A stretch of 6,387 bases of DNA from CAVSUR01 sp052143655. Its GTDB lineage: Bacteria > Actinomycetota > Actinomycetes > Streptosporangiales > Streptosporangiaceae. The DNA is taken from the NCBI GenBank assembly GCA_052143655.1, contig JBKQSL010000248.1:1-6387 (forward strand), read 5' to 3'. Under the pieces are notes generated by a model. The model searched no databases. It saw only the letters and a list, made by a program, of their open reading frames with translations, and was not told where the DNA came from. The translations under genes were made by a program, and so were the position numbers. How positions within the stretch are numbered: position 1 is the first letter of the stretch; each line of letters starts with the position of its first letter. Positions 4,232 to 6,387 of the stretch are shown here, piece by piece.

Positions 4232-4855
4232 ATGGCCTGCAAGGGACTGCACTGCCCGGGCTGCGGTGATGGCGGCGGCGGCCTCGCCGCTATCGTCCTG
4301 GCCGTGGTCATCATCGCCGCGCTCGTCGCCCGGCCCGTCATCGCCGCCGCGGAAGAGGTGCTCCGCGTCGTGGTCGACGTGCTCGAGGTGCTCGCCATCG
4401 TCCTGGCATCCGCGGCCGGGGTGGCCGTCATCACTGGGGCCGTCATCATCGCCCGCCGGGTTCAGCGCAGGCGCGCGGAGCGTATCCGCTACAGCCGTGC
4501 TAGCCCGATCCGGGCCGTGTCCTGGGCGCTGCGCCCTGCCGAGCCCGTCCCGGCGCTGCACAGGCCTGCTATCGAGGCGCGGGCGCCTTCCCTCACGTGC
4601 GAGGGGGAAAGTTGCCCGGAACGGAAAGGAGAACGCTGTGTACGGAAAGGTTGTCGCCGCGCCGACGGTCGGGGGGGTCATGGCCGCAGGCGTCGTCACG
4701 GGGTTTACCGCCCTGTGGATGGTGGTCGCGGTGGCTACGGTGACCGTCGCGGTCCTGGCCGTGTGCTCACTGCTGCCGCGTCCGCGCCGAAACTAGCCAG
4801 GTCAAGCGGCCCCCACCCAGGGGGCCGGGGCCTTTTACAAACGAGGGATGCATGA
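4232..4855 (+). CDS. Small two-helix membrane protein with N-terminal CxxC; C-terminal end uncertain
   Basis: The ATG at 4232 lies 14 bases after the previous stop, with GGAAGGGG just upstream. Residues 1-13 carry C3, C8 and C11 (HCPGCGDGGGG), a possible zinc or thiol motif. Hydrophobic segments run at about 17-38 and 47-75, separated by an acidic turn, and are followed by a strongly basic RRVQRRRAERIR. The reading frame stays open for 207 residues, but from about residue 123 on it is Arg/Gly-rich, looks like non-coding read-through, contains the whole next gene (4638-4796) and crosses a GC hairpin at 4807-4836. The functional protein may therefore be only about 120-130 residues, or the end may have been altered by mutation. 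Its role is unknown; the context suggests a membrane accessory of the transfer genes. Confidence 0.62.
   Translation: MACKGLHCPGCGDGGGGLAAIVLAVVIIAALVARPVIAAAEEVLRVVVDVLEVLAIVLASAAGVAVITGAVIIARRVQRRRAERIRYSRASPIRAVSWALRPAEPVPALHRPAIEARAPSLTCEGESCPERKGERCVRKGCRRADGRGGHGRRRRHGVYRPVDGGRGGYGDRRGPGRVLTAAASAPKLARSSGPHPGGRGLLQTRDA
4638..4796 (+). CDS. Small single-pass membrane protein (52 aa)
   Basis: The GTG at 4638 follows a strong ribosome binding site (GGAAAGGAG, 4623-4631). The product begins VYGKVVAAPTVGG, has a hydrophobic segment from about residue 14 to 46 (MAAGVVTGFTALWMVVAVAT and on) and ends in LLPRPRRN. The basic C-terminus suggests an N-out, C-in topology. It is wholly nested in another frame of the 4232 open reading frame; the ribosome binding site, the membrane segment and the hairpin just after its stop all favour this frame as the coding one. 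It resembles the very small membrane proteins common on actinobacterial mobile elements, without a named function. Confidence 0.65.
   Translation: MYGKVVAAPTVGGVMAAGVVTGFTALWMVVAVATVTVAVLAVCSLLPRPRRN
4794..4850 (+). repeat. Leader module, copy 1 (TAGCCAGGTCAAGC, hairpin, T-run, ACGAGGG, ATGCAT)
   Basis: The elements occur in the same order at 5031-5102: a 14-bp head matching at 13 of 14 bases, the GC hairpin core, CTTTT, ACGAGGG and an ATG followed by CAT. Spacing differs by only a few bases. Here the ATG at 4848 heads a different frame from the ATG at 4852 that gives the signal peptide. Confidence 0.8.
4807..4836 (+). terminator. GC hairpin plus T-run, copy 1 (terminator or attenuator)
   Basis: CGGCCCCC (4807-4814) and GGGGGCCG (4820-4827) form a perfect 8-bp stem with a 5-nt loop, followed by GGGCC and TTTT (4833-4836). 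As an intrinsic terminator it would close the transfer operon 11 bases after the stop at 4796. It also sits only 15 bases before the ATG at 4852, inside the leader of the next gene, so conditional read-through is possible. The sequence is duplicated at 5031-5097. Confidence 0.8.
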
Positions 4856-4983
4856 AACGTTTTGTACTCGCGCTAGTCGCGGCCGTCGCGCTGCTGCTGG
4901 GTCTCGCGGTGCCGGTCGGCCTCATGGCGGCCACCGCGCAGGCCCTGCCGGCCAGCGCGGGCCCGCTCTCCCACGTCAGTTAA
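4852..4983 (+). CDS. 43-aa exported mini-peptide, nearly all signal peptide
   Basis: The ATG at 4852 has GAGGG at 4843-4847 and ends with TAA 4981-4983. The product has a classic signal peptide: positively charged MKR, a long hydrophobic core (FVLALVAAVALLLGLAVPVG) and a signal-peptidase I type AxA end, ATAQA, at residues 27-31. Cleavage there would release the 12-residue peptide LPASAGPLSHVS. No lipobox cysteine is present. It lies between two copies of the hairpin leader and directly upstream of the sedolisin gene. Both its leader DNA and its signal peptide resemble those of the sedolisin, so it could be a truncated duplicate of that gene's 5' end or a real secreted peptide gene. Only comparative data can decide. 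Confidence 0.55.
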   Translation: MKRFVLALVAAVALLLGLAVPVGLMAATAQALPASAGPLSHVS

Positions 4984-5020
4984 GTCCACGGTAGGCCTCT
5001 AGCCGTCGGCGGCTGCAGGT

Positions 5021-5038
5021 CCTAGCGTCGTAGCTAGG
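5021..5038. promoter_or_regulatory. Inverted repeat CCTAGC-6-GCTAGG
   Basis: CCTAGC (5021-5026) and GCTAGG (5033-5038) are a perfect inverted pair spaced by GTCGTA. The 18-bp dyad is the size of a dimeric repressor operator. It overlaps the start of the duplicated leader module, ahead of the sedolisin hairpin. It could also form a small RNA stem upstream of the terminator-like hairpin. Confidence 0.4.
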
Positions 5039-5102
5039 TCAAGCCCTGGCCCCGGTCCCCACCCCAGGGGGCCGGGGTCTTTTGTGACGAGGGGGAGCAA
5101 TG
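5031..5102 (+). repeat. Leader module, copy 2, in front of the sedolisin gene
   Basis: Second copy of the module described at 4794. Head TAGCTAGGTCAAGC (5031-5044), hairpin with T-run, ACGAGGG ribosome-binding region and the ATG-CAT start of the sedolisin. Confidence 0.8.
5049..5083 (+). terminator. GC hairpin plus T-run, copy 2 (terminator or attenuator)
   Basis: GGCCCCGG (5049-5056) pairs with CCGGGGTC (5072-5079) with one G-T wobble; the loop contains CCCC and GGGG that can pair further. TTTT follows at 5080-5083. It lies 16 bases before the sedolisin ATG at 5100 and after the mini-peptide stop at 4983. It shares the CCCCACCC(C)AGGGGGCCGGGG core with the hairpin at 4807. Confidence 0.75.
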
Positions 5103-6387
5103 CATCAGACCACTCGGAGAATCGCGCTTGCGGTCGCGGCGGCGGGAGCCCTGCTCGGGCTCAGCCTGCCGGCCGCGCAGGCCAGCACGCACCCGGCCGC
5201 CACGCACCCGGCCGCCACGCACCCGGCCGCCGCCCGGCCGAACATCGACTATAGGCGGGCGTGTCCGGTCGCCGCCAGGCATGGCCGGGCGGCATGCATG
5301 GTCCTGATCCGCACCAACGTCGCGCAGCGCAAGGGTCGTCCCGACCAGGCCCCGAGCGGCTACGGCTACGGGCCTTCCAGCCTGCAGAGCGCCTATAACC
5401 TGCCATCATCGACGGCCGGCAGCGGCGAGACAGTCGCCGTGGTCGATGCCTATAACGACCCCAACGCCGCCTCGGACCTGGCTGCTTACCGGTCGGCGTG
5501 GGGGCTGCCTGCCTGCGGCTCGGGCTGCTTCTCAGTGGTCAACCAGAACGGGCAGGCCAGCCCGCTGCCGCCCGACGCCGGGTCCAGTGGCTGGGACGTC
5601 GAGGAGTCACTGGACGTGGACATGGTGTCGGCGATCTGCCCGCTGTGCCACATCATCCTGGTCGAAACCGACAGCAACAGCGACTCCGACCTGGGCACCG
5701 GGGTGGACGCGGCGGTGAACCTGGGTGCCCTGTACGTGTCGAACAGCTACGGTGGCGGGGAGTTCTCGGGCGAGACCGCCTACGACAGCTACTACCAGCA
5801 TCCAGGCGTGGCCGTGACCGCCTCCGCCGGCGACAGCGGCTATGGGGTGGAGTACCCGGCCGCCTCCCAGTACGTCACCTCGGTCGGCGGCACCTCGCTC
5901 AGCACGGCGTCGAATTCACGCGGCTGGACGGAGACCGTCTGGGGCAGCAGCTCCGGCGGGGAGGGCACCGGCTCCGGCTGCTCGGCGTATGAGACGAAGC
6001 CGGCGTGGCAGACCGACACCGGCTGCTCCAACCGGACGGACAACGACGTGTCAGCGGTCGCTGACCCCAGTACCGGTGTCGCGATATACGACACCTACAG
6101 CCAGCTCGGCTGGCTTGAGGTGGGCGGGACCAGCGCCTCATCCCCGCTCATCGCCTCCGTCTACGCGCTGGCCGGGACCCCTGCGGCTGGCACGTACCCG
6201 TCCTCCTACATCTACCAGCACACCTCTGACCTGTACGACGTGACCTCAGGAAGCAGCGGCAGTTGCAGTCCCGCCTACCTGTGCACGGCAGAGACCGGTT
6301 ACGACGGGCCGACCGGCTGGGGCACCCCGGACGGCGTGGCCGCATTCAGCAGCTCAACCAACGACACGGTCACGGTGACCAGCCCGG
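5100..6387 (+). CDS. Secreted S53 family peptidase (sedolisin), C-terminus cut by the window edge
   Basis: The ATG at 5100 follows AGGGGGAG (5090-5097) and the frame is open to the right edge (429 residues). A signal peptide (MHQTTRRIALAVAAAGALLG onward, AQA at 26-28) is followed by three THPAA repeats (30-44) and a short propeptide with C55 and C66. The catalytic domain starts near SGYGYGPSSLQSAYNL (86-101). Catalytic residues of the serine-carboxyl peptidase family are all visible: E168 and D172 in WDVEESLDVDM, oxyanion D245 in SAGDSG, and nucleophile S345 in GGTSAS. D380-V381 and D402 fit the C-terminal calcium site. Sedolisins are subtilisin-fold endopeptidases usually active in acid, so this is probably an extracellular protein-degrading enzyme. 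The propeptide (about 50-60 residues) is far shorter than the 150-200 residues of classic members, as in a common actinobacterial subgroup. The last residues (TNDTVTVTSP) suggest the start of a C-terminal Ig-like or binding domain. Confidence 0.95.
   Translation, partial: MHQTTRRIALAVAAAGALLGLSLPAAQASTHPAATHPAATHPAAARPNIDYRRACPVAARHGRAACMVLIRTNVAQRKGRPDQAPSGYGYGPSSLQSAYNLPSSTAGSGETVAVVDAYNDPNAASDLAAYRSAWGLPACGSGCFSVVNQNGQASPLPPDAGSSGWDVEESLDVDMVSAICPLCHIILVETDSNSDSDLGTGVDAAVNLGALYVSNSYGGGEFSGETAYDSYYQHPGVAVTASAGDSGYGVEYPAASQYVTSVGGTSLSTASNSRGWTETVWGSSSGGEGTGSGCSAYETKPAWQTDTGCSNRTDNDVSAVADPSTGVAIYDTYSQLGWLEVGGTSASSPLIASVYALAGTPAAGTYPSSYIYQHTSDLYDVTSGSSGSCSPAYLCTAETGYDGPTGWGTPDGVAAFSSSTNDTVTVTSP
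5187..5231 (+). repeat. Three tandem 15-bp repeats encoding THPAA
   Basis: ACGCACCCGGCCGCC is repeated three times without interruption, giving THPAA x3 just after the predicted signal-peptide cleavage point of the sedolisin. Identity at DNA level indicates recent slippage expansion; copy number may vary between strains. Confidence 0.9.

Noticed and set aside
5446..6345. Various open frames overlapping the sedolisin on both strands
   Set aside because: The sedolisin frame contains the complete catalytic motif set; the other frames are compositionally biased shadows.

Overview
The window is high-GC DNA, with G/C-rich third codon positions, GTG starts, purine-rich ribosome binding sites and overlapping GTGA/ATGA gene junctions. 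This points to an actinobacterium. The families present (an FtsK/SpoIIIE-type transfer ATPase with small membrane and zinc-motif proteins, and a short-propeptide S53 protease) fit a soil actinomycete of the Streptosporangiales, Catenulisporales or Streptomyces kind; the genus cannot be fixed from the sequence.

Layout. Bases 1-652 (minus strand) hold the first 217 residues of a fumarylacetoacetate hydrolase (FAH) family enzyme, an ordinary catabolic gene running off the left edge. Bases 653-955 are a non-coding control region with 12-bp direct repeats three helical turns apart, a ladder of 10-bp repeats and a strong GC hairpin. Bases 956-4796 are a compact plus-strand gene set of mobile-element character: a small helical protein (frameshifted), a 69-aa Cys/His zinc-type protein, a 64-aa helical protein, a NUMOD4/HNH endonuclease-like domain running in frame into an FtsK/SpoIIIE-type DNA-translocating ATPase, a small zinc-ribbon membrane protein and two more small membrane proteins. 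The ATPase matches the TraB-like DNA pumps of actinomycete integrative and conjugative elements and ends in a winged-helix/AlpA-like DNA-binding domain. No integrase, excisionase, replication gene, tRNA or attachment site is visible, so this looks like a transfer islet or element remnant.

Bases 4797-6387 hold two successive modules, each made of a GC hairpin plus T-run, a Shine-Dalgarno sequence and an exported product. The first encodes a 43-residue peptide that is almost all signal peptide; the second encodes a secreted sedolisin (S53) protease running off the right edge with its catalytic Glu, Asp, Asp and Ser present. The two leaders are clearly duplicates.

The points most worth following are: (1) the duplicated hairpin leader set 15-16 nt before two start codons, which leaves no room for a promoter in between and suggests attenuation; (2) the mini-secreted peptide beside the protease; (3) reading-frame breaks at three places, each repaired by one G or C and two of them at the same TGCC context, meaning either decay or systematic sequencing error; (4) the repeat cluster before the transfer operon as a candidate operator or DNA-recognition locus.
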